Under the pieces are notes generated by a model, which ran no database searches, was not told the DNA's origin, and was given only the letters and a program-made list of their open reading frames with translations. From Schizophyllum amplum (taxonomy: Eukaryota; Basidiomycota; Agaricomycetes; Agaricales; Schizophyllaceae): a stretch of DNA of 64,000 bases. The stretch spans positions 248,001 through 312,000 of the forward strand of contig VDMD01000026.1 of NCBI GenBank assembly GCA_007026445.1, in the 5' to 3' direction. This document shows positions 1 through 11,509 of this stretch, piece after piece. Within the stretch, counting starts at the first letter, position 1. Each line of letters starts with the position of its first letter. Position numbers and translations under genes: made by a program.

Positions 1-381
1 GGGACATGACCTTGACTAGATTCTTAATAAGTAGGACAGCAGCCTTTGTCGTATAAAGGCGACGGGTGGCAGTCGCGCATATCACTGTTCAGAATCAGCC
101 ATGACGCGTGAGCCCCGACCTTTGTGAGGGAGCATTCATGGATATCCGAGCAATGGCTCTGCTTCTTTGTCCTTTGTTACCCTCCGAATCACCGCATTTA
201 TTAGAAAGGATGTACAATGGCCTTACGGTCCGCACATCCCTCGTCCGTATCGATTAAGGGAGTAGCGGATCCTTGATGGGAGTCTTTGAGAAGCCGGCGC
301 ACGCTGGGCCTTGTGACGCAGGAAACGACGAATAATCGAACGAAGCGCCAAGGAACCATCATGTGTCTAAGAGGAATCCAG
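1..381. other. No gene seen (left flank)
   Basis: I see no supportable coding region, RNA gene or repeat before the element that begins at 382. The last nine bases (373-381) are one copy of that element's target-site duplication. Confidence 0.5.
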
Positions 382-1653
382 TAGACTCGCGTGGCCAGTC
401 GGCTTCCGCAAGCTCGGCTCTGTCAGGTGATCGGTTCGGGAGAGGAAAGTCACGGGACAGAGCGAGCTTGCGAGCCGACTGGGCACATCCGGAGCGATTT
501 TGGCGGGCCCGCCAAAGATGAGTTTGACTTAGCGAAATCAGGCCCTCGCGCACAGCGTGCCGGGGACGCGATGTCTTCTGCATCGCCATGAGTCCCCGTT
601 GGCCCTCCAATTGCATGTCCATAGCATAGATATATGTGTTCTCTTGTTAAAACATATATGGAACTTGGGTGTAAGTGCTCTGAAAAATGGTGCAGAAGGC
701 TTCCTCGTGCAAGGCGAGCACTGTGGTGAATCCCTAAGGCAGAAATTGATGAAGGGGGGACTCAAGTTCATTCAAAACACTAGGACAGAGTATTATGTGA
801 AGTAAGACAAGAAGTTCTGACATACTCGCGTTCATATGTGCAAGCTAGGTCTGCGAGTTTGCGTGCCGACGGGGAGAGTTCACGTCCGAAGTGCCACAAC
901 GTTGTTCTGAAGATCCTACTACTACGCATAGGGGCTGTATGACATTCACAAAGATGGGGATACACCGCAACAGAGGGATTTCGGACGTGGGCAGAGATGG
1001 GAATCAGGACGGATGTCTTGCAGGCGAGGTTGACCGATCGCGCGGAGACGAACTGGCTTTGCTGGCAGAGACATTGCGAGAGAAGCTTAAGGTAGCCTCC
1101 TTGCTAGATGGGAAAGCATCAACGCGTCTAGAAGCCCTAGGAACATGGTCAGCATGACTAGTAGGATACACGCGTCGCGCGGCATCGGTACTCGCACCTG
1201 CTCCTTTTGCAGCCTTGAAGCTGCTCAACCCCTCCACGCAGATGCACCATCCTCATGCAAACTGTATTGGTGCCAGTCTGATGTGATGCTGGGCGATGCG
1301 CGTGCTCGAGCTCGTCCATATTACGGTCATCTTGTTAGATCTCGTATCGATGCGCGTCTTCAACGCGTCTTCGGCGACGTTCAAGAAGAGCCTTGCACCG
1401 AGTATGGCGAGTATAGGGTAGCAATATGGGACTGGTGGGCATCACGGGGAAGGAAAGTCAACGAGACCAACGAGGCGGCAGTGGCGGCGGCGGGGGCAAG
1501 ACGACATCAGACGCGCGCCTGCGAGACGCATCAGATTTTCACTAAGTCAAACTCATCTTTGGCGGGCCCGCCAAATTCGCCCCGGATGAGCCCAGCCGGT
1601 CTGCGACCCCGCGAGGTCACGAGATGCGCAGACCGAGCTGGTTCACGAGCCTA
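382..1653. mobile_element. Non-autonomous TIR DNA transposon, hAT-like
   Basis: The element is 1272 bp long. Its ends are imperfect terminal inverted repeats: TAGACTCGCG on the left, and TAGGCTCGTG read inward from the right. The nine bases GGAATCCAG flank both ends directly (373-381 and 1654-1662), which fits a target-site duplication; hAT elements normally make 8 bp. Inside each end lies a hairpin (about 402-482 and 1595-1643), followed by a longer inverted repeat of about 57 bp (478-541 and 1534-1600) centred on the palindrome TTTGGCGGGCCCGCCAAA. No transposase is encoded; the open frames inside have no recognisable domain. The hAT label rests on TSD size and the TAG start and is an inference. 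It is clearly a TIR element. Confidence 0.75.
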
Positions 1654-2172
1654 GGAATCCAGCGCTCGCCGGTGGATAGGTGCGGTGAGGAAGGGAGTTA
1701 GTGAAGGTCTTACCCGAACATCCAGGACATCGATCGTCGTCGTCATTACTGTTTTAGCTAGCTCGAACCGAGGGCGCGCCTTTCACACTACAGTGAAATC
1801 TCAGCCTGCGCCCGCCGGCCACTCTCATCAGTCTCGCAGTGTATGTCTCGGCATCGTTTTGGGCTTCCGCCCGTCGCACCGTAGCTCGACAGCGACATTG
1901 TCATACAGGATATGGCGTAAAGTAGAACGAGAGCGTATGTTAACGTGCCATCCTGCACACAGTGTCCATGAATCGGACTGCCAGTGTGAGGCAGGTTCGG
2001 GTTCGAATTTGTGTTTGAGCATACTACAGCGAGTGCAAGACGGACACCTGGCCTTGTCGGTGCTACCTCATCAGCCACGCTGCACGTCGTGACTGTTCCA
2101 GCGCATGCGAAGCAAAGATCTATTCGACTCGTTGCGCGTCGGCGGGTCTGGCACGACGAAGCTACTTCATGA

Positions 2173-2633
2173 CTAGGCTAGCAGTTCCCAGTCAGACAGG
2201 GCTAAGCAGCGGTCGAGATGTGCTGCGGGCTCTATAGTATCTCCCATGGGGCCCCACCCTGTCCAGCGAACGCCGTAGAAGATACGGCGGTCTCGCATGA
2301 TGACCTTGAACAATATGCATTCCACTTCGTACTCCTCCGCTCCATCGGGTGTGATGAACACAGGACCCGGAAAGGTGGGGTGGTGGTCTTGGGGTGGAGG
2401 GGTTTTGCGTGCGGTCCGACGCCTGCCCGGATGCGCATACTCGGCGACTTCATGGTGCCCGTAAGTCACTAGGAACGAAGGCAAAAGTAACGAGTTCACG
2501 CACAGCGCTCCGACGATGATGAGCTGGTTCCTTGCACGCCTTTGTGCGCGCCCGTGTTGGATTGCGGTCTCTGTGCTTGCTCGGGCAGGTTAACCGAGTC
2601 GATGGTCGTGCGCGCGACGCGATCTTCGGACAT
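2173..2633 (-). CDS. Small chromodomain protein, element A copy 1
   Basis: Two exons (minus strand): 2633-2504 and 2447-2173, joined over a 56-nt intron with a GTGCGT donor and an AAG acceptor. The product is 134 aa starting MSEDRVARTT. A chromodomain fills the C-terminal half: it begins EEYEVECIL, continues with the core GVRWTGWG, and ends near DWELLA. The first half is basic and low in complexity. Chromodomains usually bind methylated histone tails; in fungi they are also carried by retroelement integrases and other mobile genes to target heterochromatin. Here the domain stands alone without enzyme or integrase. The second-exon protein is identical in all three A copies, which points to recent spread or conversion. 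Confidence 0.7.
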
Positions 2634-3089
2634 GGCGGTCTTGGCGGCGCCGATGGTGGTGGTAGGATGGTTGTGGGAGAAGTATGGCCGGGCGTCTTGG
2701 TATTATAAAGGGCGTCTGGCGAACAAAGGACGATGCCGACATTGATCGATGCCTGCATCAGTCACTGTTCTTTGTCTTACATTACTCGTGGACTCATCGC
2801 GCGAACCCTTCACGAAGCGTTGGTACGCAGCGCTGCTTGATTCGACAGGTATATTGCAAAAAACAAAGTCAAAGTACATGAACGAGTTCCGAAAAGTGCG
2901 CGGGGCGCTGGATTCTGGCAAGCAATACAGGATCCTGAACCTAGCTGTCAGTTGCCTGTATACGATGATGATGAGAAGTGAAGCCAACGGAGCGAGATGG
3001 GTGCACTGACCTCTGAGACGATGAATCGGAGCGATGGGATGGAGGACAGCAGTGCCGGTGACTTCGCGGCCGAAAGATCCGCGTGTATA

Positions 3090-3135
<46 letters not shown>

Positions 3136-3136
3136 C
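3090..3136. repeat. (TG)n(AG)n microsatellite in element A copy 1
   Basis: About 9 TG units are followed by about 14 AG units. The same compound tract occurs in copies 2 and 3 with a different number of AG units (about 17 and 14). It is the main length difference among otherwise near-identical copies. Confidence 0.9.
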
Positions 3137-3567
3137 TACTGGGGGGTGCGGGGTGTCGTGAAGGGCCTGGATGAGAGCTAAGTGGACGAAGTCTCAACGG
3201 CGCGGACAGGGCCGTCGAGGACCGGTGAAATGTAGCCTGGTAACCAAGCCCTCCGATCGCAGAGGAAGGGGGAGGGGCAATAGGGACGCGCCGACGTCGA
3301 CCTGGCTAGGGAACTTGAGCAGGCGACGAGATCGCAACATGCGTTCACGCACCGAGAGAGAACCAGCCGCACGGTGACGCTCGCTCGAACAATTCCGTAC
3401 TGGGCGTCCCCCTCATCTTCAAGGTCGCAGGGCGGGTGAGGCGCCGCGGACGATGGTCGGGTGCAACATCCTGGACAGCCAGCAAGAGCTCATGACGGCG
3501 AGAAGCAAGAGAGCAGCTCGCGATTGATCGTCCCGGGCCGATCATTTGATCACGTCTTTTGCGGGCA

Positions 3568-3598
3568 GGCGATTACCGTTTATGGAATGGCGATTACC
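3568..3598 (-). repeat. Two GGTAATCGCC iterons, element A copy 1
   Basis: Read on the plus strand as GGCGATTACC at 3568-3577 and 3589-3598, start-to-start spacing 21 bp. They lie about 0.94 kb upstream of the chromodomain gene start. The same motif and spacing occur in copies 2 and 3 and in family B. Confidence 0.85.
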
Positions 3599-3600
3599 TT

Positions 3601-4093
3601 TTAGAGAAGACCCGGCTGATCATAACCAGGCCCGAGGGTTCGCAGCTATCCCTTGTTCTCTCTGAGTTGACATTAGCAATGGCACAGCGCTCCCCACCGC
3701 ACACTCAATAATTCCCTTAGATTGGATGAATGCAGCCGAAAATACGGCTATGATGCTTGAGGTCGGGAGCACTGAGCTCTGCACCCGGGGGGCCTCAACA
3801 CAGCTCGCGCTTCTAGTTTATCGCAGGTTCTGGAGAATGCCGCGCGTCAACTGGCTGGCTCGGAAGGTTGTGTATACCCAATCTATGGAAGTGGCAGTTC
3901 TACCGATTAACGATGCTTGAGAGCACTAATTCGATTTCTTCTTCGTTGGTCGTGCTCCGTCCGATTCGCCCTCACGCCGGGTGGGTCCTGCGTCTCGGCT
4001 TTCATCGTCCGACTGTTCTGATCTCTTCCGCTTCGAGGCCCTCGCGACACCTCGGTTCTCCCGAGGGGCTGGAAAGCGCGTCAATGAGTGTAA
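3601..4093. other. No gene seen between element A1 and the JmjC gene
   Basis: About 490 bp with only short unsupported frames; it probably holds the 3' untranslated and terminator region of the JmjC gene. Confidence 0.5.
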
Positions 4094-7000
4094 TCAAGAT
4101 GCTACAGTCAACGTACATCGCACTGGCTTCGTTACGCCTGTTTTCCCAGACTCGCTAGTACTCCGCTGCTGTCGTCTATCATCCGCCTCGTCTTCAGTCG
4201 CAGTGCGGACTTCAGGAAGACAAGAAGGTCGCTGCGAAGAGATGCGCTGAGAGGAGCGTGTTCCACGAGCGAAAGCACGAGGCGGCTTGGAGGACGAAGC
4301 GACGGAGGTCGCGTGAAGAGTGTCCTGCGAAACGCTCTCGGCGGCAGACACCTTCTGAGAGGAGTGTTTGGAACCGCGTTTAGGTCCAGAATTGGGGCCA
4401 TCATGGCGCGCGCGTACGGTACTCGAGGGCTGCGCCTGCCGTCGGGGCAAGGCCGCGGTTGCCCTACCCTTCAGGGCCAAAACTGGATCGTCGGCGGGCG
4501 GTGTCCAATCCACGTATTTTTCCAAGCAGCTGCCGATGTCGACCTCAGGACCCGGATCTTGCCAGTCCTTTGAGCTGTCGAATAAGTACGACCGCCGAAT
4601 GACGGACATGTTGGGGAGGTCGACGATCGCGCGGCTTCCCACAGGCTCGCTGGCGAACTGGTCCGGAACGAGCCTTTTCAGAACGGCAATGCAGACCAGT
4701 TGAGCCAATCGGTCGATGTTTCCACCAACCCAGTTGCCGCCACGATCCCGCAGCCTTCGCAGAAAATGCTGGCCACCTTCATCATTGAGTTTGCCAACCC
4801 TTTCTTCAATGCTGCCGGGATGTATGTATTTGCGAGGCCATAGTACCATAAGGCACAGCGCGATGAGGGGTTTTTTGAAGAAGACTAGCCCTCGATAGTC
4901 AGTTGCTTTGCATATGAGACCTCATAGTACACTCACCTCCACCCTCCTTGACCCGCGCCGGAAGAGAAGCCGCCATATAGATGAGCATGAGCTGAGCGTA
5001 ACAGTGGTCGTGGTTTGTAGCAGCGCGGTCTGTCAGTTTCTCGAACGACCGGAAAAGCTCCATGCGAGGGAGTCCCATCCAGTTCACATAGTGGCTGCCG
5101 ACAGTCACCGTGTGCAGGGGTGTGTACACGACATGCGCCTTGCCCGCAGGTTGTATGCTGGTGGAAGACAGGTTAATGGAGGTTGCATAATGGGATACCA
5201 TCACTGACATGATATCCCCTTCCTGGACGATTATTACGGAGCCACGTAAGACCCGATCCCCATCTACCGAGAAGTCCTCCCTACCGGCACCATCGTCCGT
5301 CCTCTGGGCCCTCTTCTTGCGCCTGGGAATGCCGAGGACAAGGCTCTTCTGGCATTGTAGGAGCTTCTCGCGATCGATGGATTCCGGGTAGCAACATTCG
5401 AGGGCAAGCCAGAGCTTCGCACCCGGCCCACGGACTTCGAACGTCGTTCCCATCCCGGAGGCATCCATATGTCCATGCGTGAGGAAGCCAGCCTGATGGA
5501 GAAGACACCAGTTCGCTGTACGTGCGATATCTGCTGGACGAAATTCATAATCTAGGTTCGCACCCGCGTACGACGCGGTCGAAGTTTCGAGGTGGCCATC
5601 AGAGAGATATCTACAGTATATGAGATTTTGCCCATCACAAATGCGATAACGGACATACTTTGTGATGCCATCGTCTCGCACCAGGCCACCCGGTACATCA
5701 AGGATACACTGTATGTGTGCGTCGCTGTTGATGTCTTCAACGAACTCCCGAATCGTGCGATCGACGTAAGGTTCGAAGGGCTCAGGATCTTCATCGGATC
5801 CATCGCCTGGTCTTCGCTTCTTCCTGTCGTCCGAGGCGTCCTCGTCGATACTATCATCAGCAGAGGTGTCTAACGGGTCGGGACCGTACTCGGTCGGAGG
5901 CATCATGTTGGCGCGCATCTCCATATCTGACGAGCATAAATTACTGAGCGCACATCTAGAATCAATGCCAGCAACTGACCGTGCACTTGCCGTTTGACGT
6001 CGAGCGCAGCACCGATGACCCCTCGACCCGGCTCCTTGGTTAGATAATGCAAGTTCATCGCCGGATCCTCGCCGCCCTCAGGGGTAGGGTCGCATTTAGT
6101 TCCAGCTCCTTTCAGGACCACCCACTTTCCCCTTCCTTGCGCGAGCACGGCTTGCTTGATTGCCAACGCGGGCTCTGTCTTGTCCATCTCCACAAAAGTG
6201 ACCATGTCTGGACAATCTTGCGCGTTTGGAAATTTGGACATCGCGCGGACTTGGGCTTCGTCCTGAGTGGATGGACAAATCAGACATATTGTCGGTTGTG
6301 CAGAGTGTAGGACCTACAAATTCAAAAGTTTTTGTGGGCAGCCTCGGCAGACGGGTTTTGGCCCCGCACACCCACTCGATTTCGGGGCTGCGCTGAAGAT
6401 TTGTGGCTCCGGTCGACAAATCGAGAAGAATCCTCTCCTCAGAGTGCGCCCTTCCCTCGAGCATTCCATGGCCAGCTTGAGCGCTCGCAGGTGAAAGCCC
6501 GGTTGGGTAGCCTTCGTCTTCGTGTGAGGCAGGTCGACTCTCTGTTGGGGGTGTAGCCGAGGTCTCTGAGTGAGATTCCAATGGAGTGTAACGATCGTAT
6601 TCCCCTCCAGTTTGCGCGAAACCTTCCACCACGTCAATCGCGGCTTGCACGGCGGCCTCTTTGCTCAAAGTCTGTTCGGCTCCTTGCGTCTCACGTGTCT
6701 CGTGGTCAAGCACATCTATCAATCCTTCCGTGGCGTTCCCCTGGCCCCGAAAAGCCTGAGAGGACGTCGCGGGACTCGCCGCGGCGGGAGCGGCCAATGC
6801 CCGGTGAAGTTGCGCCTTCAGATCCCTTATTTGCTCAGCATCGCGGTCGGACGCCTTCTTAGCCTCTGACAGCTGCTTTTTGAGGCGCTCGTTTTCTCGC
6901 TTCCGAGCGCTTTGATAAGGTGAGTACATAAGATCGGCTGGCAATACGGCTCGTCCGAACGCACTTGGATTCCTTCTTGGCTTTGGGTTGCTTGCTCTTC

Positions 7001-7107
7001 TCGTAGTCAGCAGATTGCTGGTAAGAAGAGCCACTCGAGGCCGTAGAGTCCCCAAAACTGTTCAAGAAGGTGAAGCCCGCGTTGAGGGTGTTGAAGTTGT
7101 GTGCCAT
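4094..7107 (-). CDS. JmjC-domain protein with basic coiled-coil N-terminus
   Basis: Five exons (minus strand): 7107-6965, 6909-6318, 6262-5980, 5926-4937 and 4884-4094. The four introns (52-56 nt) have donors GTGCGT, GTAGGT, GTCAGT and GTGAGT; all joints keep frame and give 932 aa. Residues about 40-90 form a basic, bZIP-like coiled coil (NARKRENERLKKQL). The catalytic part resembles JmjC 2OG-Fe(II) oxygenases: an HMD iron motif at residues 492-494 in HGHMDASG, and a distal histidine at about 604 in GKAHVVYTPL, followed by GSHYVNW. These supply the expected H-x-D...H triad. The C-terminal 200 residues are Ser/Arg-rich and look disordered. JmjC proteins commonly demethylate histones or hydroxylate proteins; the substrate here cannot be inferred. 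The Agaricomycete JmjC families are expanded and diverse. The gene sits between two A elements, and an A/B-type iteron lies 40 bp upstream of its start. Confidence 0.8.
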
Positions 7108-7146
7108 GAAGGATCAAGAAGTTGAAAGGAAACAAATTCCTCAAAT

Positions 7147-7156
7147 GGTAATCGCC
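7147..7156 (+). promoter_or_regulatory. Single GGTAATCGCC motif upstream of the JmjC gene
   Basis: This 10-mer is identical to the iterons of elements A and B. It lies 40 bp upstream of the JmjC start codon, in the opposite orientation relative to the gene. There is no second phased copy. It may be a shared factor-binding site or chance. Confidence 0.35.
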
Positions 7157-9067
7157 TGATTACGTAACCGTTTCACATCACGTGTCGCATTGGCTGACTG
7201 CTCAATCTTGCGAGGTCTACAGCGACAGCGATGTGTTTCCCAATACCATGAGAGTACGATATAGACAGTCGGAAAGGGTTGAGTTTTCAGGAGCCGGCTG
7301 AGCCGCGCCAGTGAAGCCCCACCATGCGTGTCAGAACGCAGACATACACCATGGGCTGACCGGCGGAATGCTCGTGTCGGTGGAGAACCACAGCTCAAGT
7401 CAAGGTAGTGAGGTGCTCACATCACCCCACGCTCCCACAAAAGAGGCATGAGGGGCGAGAAGGCGTAACATCGAGAGCAACATCGAACCGGCTACCGCCG
7501 CCTGCGTGATCTTCAAGTGCCAGGCTTGATGTCGAACCACGCGGCTAATTTCAGTACCCTACTCTTGCTTGGCCGCCAGCAAGGCCCCACAAGCTCGCTC
7601 TTGAGTCACAGCCCCAGTGAGAATTGCCCTACCTAGAGAAATCCCAGGGAACAACCTCTTGCTACCTAAGAATTAAAACTATATGAACTATTCAATGTCT
7701 GTCGAACTGTCCAACAAGGATTCTTGCATCATTGATCACAACGGTGGGCGAACGAAACAGGTCGTCTTGGGTCGCGTCGCAATCGGGTGATCGCAGCGGC
7801 ATGAGACACAAGTGTAAGATGGCCGCGGACTCTGAGTGAGGATGCGGGATATGAGGGGAAATGGATGCTGCGTCGGTACCACCGTTCTGGTGTGAGCTAA
7901 GGATGTACATGCGGCGGACACGCGTATATACAGGTGCATCGCGGTCCCGTGACGAAGTGCAAGGTCAGCCGGATCCGAACCCCTTCACAAGACTAGCAGC
8001 TCAAACCACCTCGAAGTCGGCGAGAGAGCAGATATGTCACTGACGCAGAAAAACGCTGTGCGCATGAACGCCATGATTGTACGAAGACAAACTCATACTG
8101 TCGATGCCGTTGAAGAAATCATGCACTTCCTTCTGACAACCCCACTATTTCCATCGTAGCCTCCCTCCGTCCGTTCTGCCTTCTGCCGTCGCCTTTGTCA
8201 TCGTCGGCGCGCAGCCAGTTGACGGTGCGAGGTCCTCTTCCTGAAGACACGCAATGTGATGTGCACGCTACGCGTCGTCCGCTCTGGGGGATCTCGGAGA
8301 AACGTCCAAAGGGAGCCCGCATGCCGTACTGGCTGTAGGAGGGACGTGTCGGTTATAGCGTGCTTTTGGGCGTCGTTCCGCAAAAAAATGTATGTTGGCG
8401 TGCGCTCGCGGGTTAGATTCTGCCCGACCGACTCACGATCGCAGTGGGCGTCTGCACTGCGCAGCCTTGTCGCGTTTGCAGCGCATGAGCTGTCTCTTCG
8501 TCCTGAATGTCGTGCTCGATGATGGAGATTGTCCGTGCTTCTTTGCCTTTCACTAAGTCACGATTCTCGCTGATGCCCGACTGGACGACCAGCACTTGTC
8601 GGCGCTCGCATCCCTTGTCCCTCGACGTGGAAGGTATTGTATTTCTGACGTTGCGCGTAACACCGTACTGCTTTGCGGAAGCCTCCGTGGGCTTTCTACT
8701 TCCTCGCGCCCCATCACTGGCCCTCGCTGCCAACAGCGTACCAGCGCCTTATCCCGCCTTCTTCGTGCCACGGCGCGGATTCCGCTAAACCGATGGGTAC
8801 CTAGATGATGGGCACCAATCTTGTAGGTAGGTGGCTCTAGATGCCATAGACTAATAAACTTCTTGAGTAAAATATACAGGAAGGATGGATGTCCAAAGCG
8901 CGGGTTTCGTCGAGGGGTCCCGTGAATGGGTAAGCTACCGTACACCTTTCTTTCTGCACCTCTAGATAAAGCTGATATGCGACGGCTCACTATACACCTG
9001 AGTGTTCCACCGCTCGAGACAAGCTTTGCATATCCCATTGCTATGTGTATGATAATTTAGCGAGTAC
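7157..9067. other. No gene seen
   Basis: About 1.9 kb in which both strands carry only short overlapping frames with no recognisable domain and no convincing intron chain. Promoter sequence for the JmjC gene should lie at its left edge. Confidence 0.5.
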
Positions 9068-10906
9068 TTATAAGAGTGCGACAAGACTTGCCTGCCAGAG
9101 GGACCTGGTCACCATGAGAAAAGAATGCAGCGGCTGTTCCTTGAGGGTGACTGTCGTTGCCTTGTGCGGCAGTCGGACCTCGATGATCAGAGACAAGTCG
9201 CATGATTCCTCCGACACCGAGGATCGGGCTGTCCGACCAACCGAGTGGGACGGGGGAAGCTGGTCCAAGAAAATCTCCAGGATGATCGCGTCCCGACCTG
9301 ACCCTGACAGAACAGTTTGCTTCTGCATGCGGGCCAAATCTGCAACGATCATCTTCTTGGAATAAAGATGTTGGAAGACCTGCAGCACGACGAAGCCTGC
9401 TTCAAGCGCAGATAGAGTGTCTGCGCATAATCAGAAATCGAAAGCCCAAGCGGAGCACATAACGCGATATGCAAGCTTACAAGTCAGCTGACCGGGCAAG
9501 CCGTACAGTTTCCACAGGCACGTCCGTCGATGCGCACTCCATTGTTTTTTCTGGCATGCCTTAGAACAATATGCCACATTCATACAGGGGCAGTGACGTA
9601 GCCTCATTGGCGATGCCATGGACCTCGTGATGCACTGAAAAGGATGAGCTACTGAAAACGCCGCGAGTTGCTTACTGACCTCCTCCCTGGCGCACATGCT
9701 GACGCACGATTCATGCATGAGCTCAGAGCGACTCCGAAGTACCGCGTTTATTTCGCATGCCCGCGAAACATCACGGGTGATAGCACCCCCCAAAGACGCA
9801 TGACCTTGGGCTACGAGTTCTCGAAGTACACTGCGGTACGTCGTCCTCGCAACGATATACTGAAGGGCTTCAACTTGGATGTTGTGGACACGGCCGTGAC
9901 AGTGCGGGAACCGGAGAGCATCGACAACACCATATCGCACGGACCTGACGAGGGCCTCGTCGTTGCCGGCTGTGGTCCACATCGCGAGCATGAGATCGCA
10001 TGCAGCCGCAACCAAGTCGTTGGATGGTAATCGACGAATCAGATCAACAGCGAGCTTGATGGTACGCGGGAAGTGAGACGCGATGGGGAGCACTTCTCGG
10101 GCTAGAGTCGCCACGATCTTAATGTATGTGCGCAGAGCGGACGCACCAGCATCTTCGCATGCCGGCATACGCTCGAGCAGTTGACTCGTTTGACGAAGCA
10201 TGGCCAGATAGAGAGAGCGAGTGCCTCCGCGAAGCAGATGCGCGATTTCCTTCCGCACGGCCGGGGTACAGGTCATGCCTTGTACTGCAGCAGCTGGGCT
10301 GAGGAGAGCGAGGACATGAACACCCAAGAGAGTTAGCGTCTCCAAGGTATCGATCACAGCTTCGCGAGTTGTGTCATGCGAAAGCTGCTCTGCAGCAGAG
10401 TTCCACATGCTCATGGCGTGTCGGCAGATCAAAGGGGTGTGTTGGCGAAGATCCGGCGTGCGCACCCACATATGGCCCATAGTAAAGATGATGCCAACTA
10501 AGGGCTTGATGTGGGAAGGGTGAGGCACAAGAAGGCCGTAGGCAGGGTGAATGAATGGGATCCACACCATGATGCGCGGCCATACCGGCCCCGCCACTGT
10601 CGCGATGTGCGCCCAATTGTGTAGCTTCAGGCGCATAGTGGAATCGATGACAATCGATAGCGCCAGGAAGCAGGCCGACACCGTCATCACTGTGGAGGAC
10701 TGAGGAGTCCACTCTTCCGTCGGGACGATGCGAGGATCCCTATTGAGATACCTAAATGGGTTCGGGTGGTCGAGAAGCTGGGAGATCCGTGCTTGAAGCA
10801 TGTGATTCTCCAAGGGCGAGTTCGCCTCGAGCTGGATACGGCTGTATAGCGCGCATAGCTGCCACTCTAGATGGGCGTCCGGGTGCGCTTTCGAGTGTGT
10901 AGACAT
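9068..10906 (-). CDS. MYND-type zinc-finger protein
   Basis: Three exons (minus strand): 10906-9680, 9634-9481 and 9420-9068. Introns have GTCAGT and GTAAGC donors and keep frame. I choose the start MSTHSKAH at 10906, because a TATAAAT box at 10948-10956 is about 45 bp upstream; an in-frame ATG at 10936 is only some 12 bp from that box. The product is 577 aa. Residues 1-400 are helical with many Leu/Ala and look like an ARM/HEAT-type repeat scaffold. A MYND finger follows at about 401-445: C-A-R-E-E-C across the first splice, then HCPCMNVAYCSKACQ, KQWSAHRRTC. MYND fingers mediate protein contacts, often with chromatin regulators. This arrangement (long N-terminal scaffold, late MYND) is common in Agaricomycete genomes, where the function is unknown. 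Confidence 0.8.
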
Positions 10907-10947
10907 CGTCGGTGTGAGAGCAGGAGAATACGGCATCTCAGAGACCC

Positions 10948-10956
10948 ATTTATATG
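10948..10956 (-). promoter_or_regulatory. TATA box of the MYND gene
   Basis: CATATAAAT on the minus strand, about 45 bp before the preferred start codon. Confidence 0.5.
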
Positions 10957-11509
10957 ACTCGTTCACAAAGGGCAGTCGAGAACAAAGCCTGACGTCGCGC
11001 TGTCGATCGCCTTTGACGGATCATCATCCAGACTCAAGTGTGGATGAAGCTACACAAAGGGGAAGCGACCCGAAGCGCAAAAGCCCCGGTCCAGAGCAAG
11101 GCTACGGGGGCTTTGCACGAGAGTCATGACGAAAGGGTGGATATAACGTCGGACCCTTTTTCCTTTTCCTACCTATGCGTAGAGAAGTCAATGGTCAGGA
11201 GCATACTGCATTTGCAACTGAAGATAACCTCTGATGCAGGAATTATATACCTGCCTGGCAAGGTCTCTCGACAACCACGGTCGTTGAAATTCATCGATCC
11301 ACAGGTCGCGATTGGTCTGCAAGGCCAAGGCGAGGTAGAAAACGGCGTATGGCCAATTCTGCGGCTGCCATCTTTGGGGACGACCATGTGTCACGCACCA
11401 TTGCCTTGCCTTGCACGGTCTTTTGAGTTCCACAATGAAGACATCAGACTGTACCAGGAACGTGGCAACTCAGAATCGTGAGGAATAGCGACTATCCCAA
11501 GCGAAAGAG
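10957..11509. other. Intergenic; possible orphan exon on the minus strand
   Basis: On the minus strand 11433-11188 there is an exon-like stretch rich in Trp and aromatic residues (WPYAVFYLALALQ, LWIDEFQRPWL) ending at a GTATAT donor-like site. I could not connect it to other exons, and it matches no family I know. It may be a relic of a gene interrupted by element A copy 2. Confidence 0.25.

Larger units (their letters stand above)
1720..3600 (-). mobile_element. Repeat element A, copy 1 (chromodomain-carrying)
   Basis: This block is nearly identical to 11646-13537 (direct) and, from 1755 on, to 58803-60652 (inverted). It carries a two-exon chromodomain gene on the minus strand, an AG/TG microsatellite (3090-3136) and two GGTAATCGCC iterons at its 5' edge. 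Similarity to the other copies stops immediately after the outermost iteron (about 3600), which suggests that the iteron marks or lies very near an end. No transposase is present, so it would need help from elsewhere. The mechanism of spread is unknown to me: I found no clear TIR or TSD. Confidence 0.7.

Noticed and set aside
1145..1654. 170-codon frame inside the TIR element
   Set aside because: It runs through the terminal hairpin and palindrome, has no domain, and is best explained as chance in GC-rich non-coding sequence.
1685..2092. 135-codon frame at the edge of element A, repeated in all copies
   Set aside because: Overlaps a second frame on the other strand, lacks motifs and a promoter. 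Repetition follows from element copying.
2703..3197. 164-codon frame including a Ser-Leu run
   Set aside because: The run is the CT microsatellite translated; the frame changes length with the repeat number between copies.
10027..10036. GGTAATCGAC inside the MYND gene as an iteron
   Set aside because: It differs at the ninth base, is single and lies in coding sequence.
10907..10966. Earlier start for the MYND protein
   Set aside because: The upstream extension begins with GTG, and the in-frame ATG at 10936 lies only some 12 bp from the TATA box.
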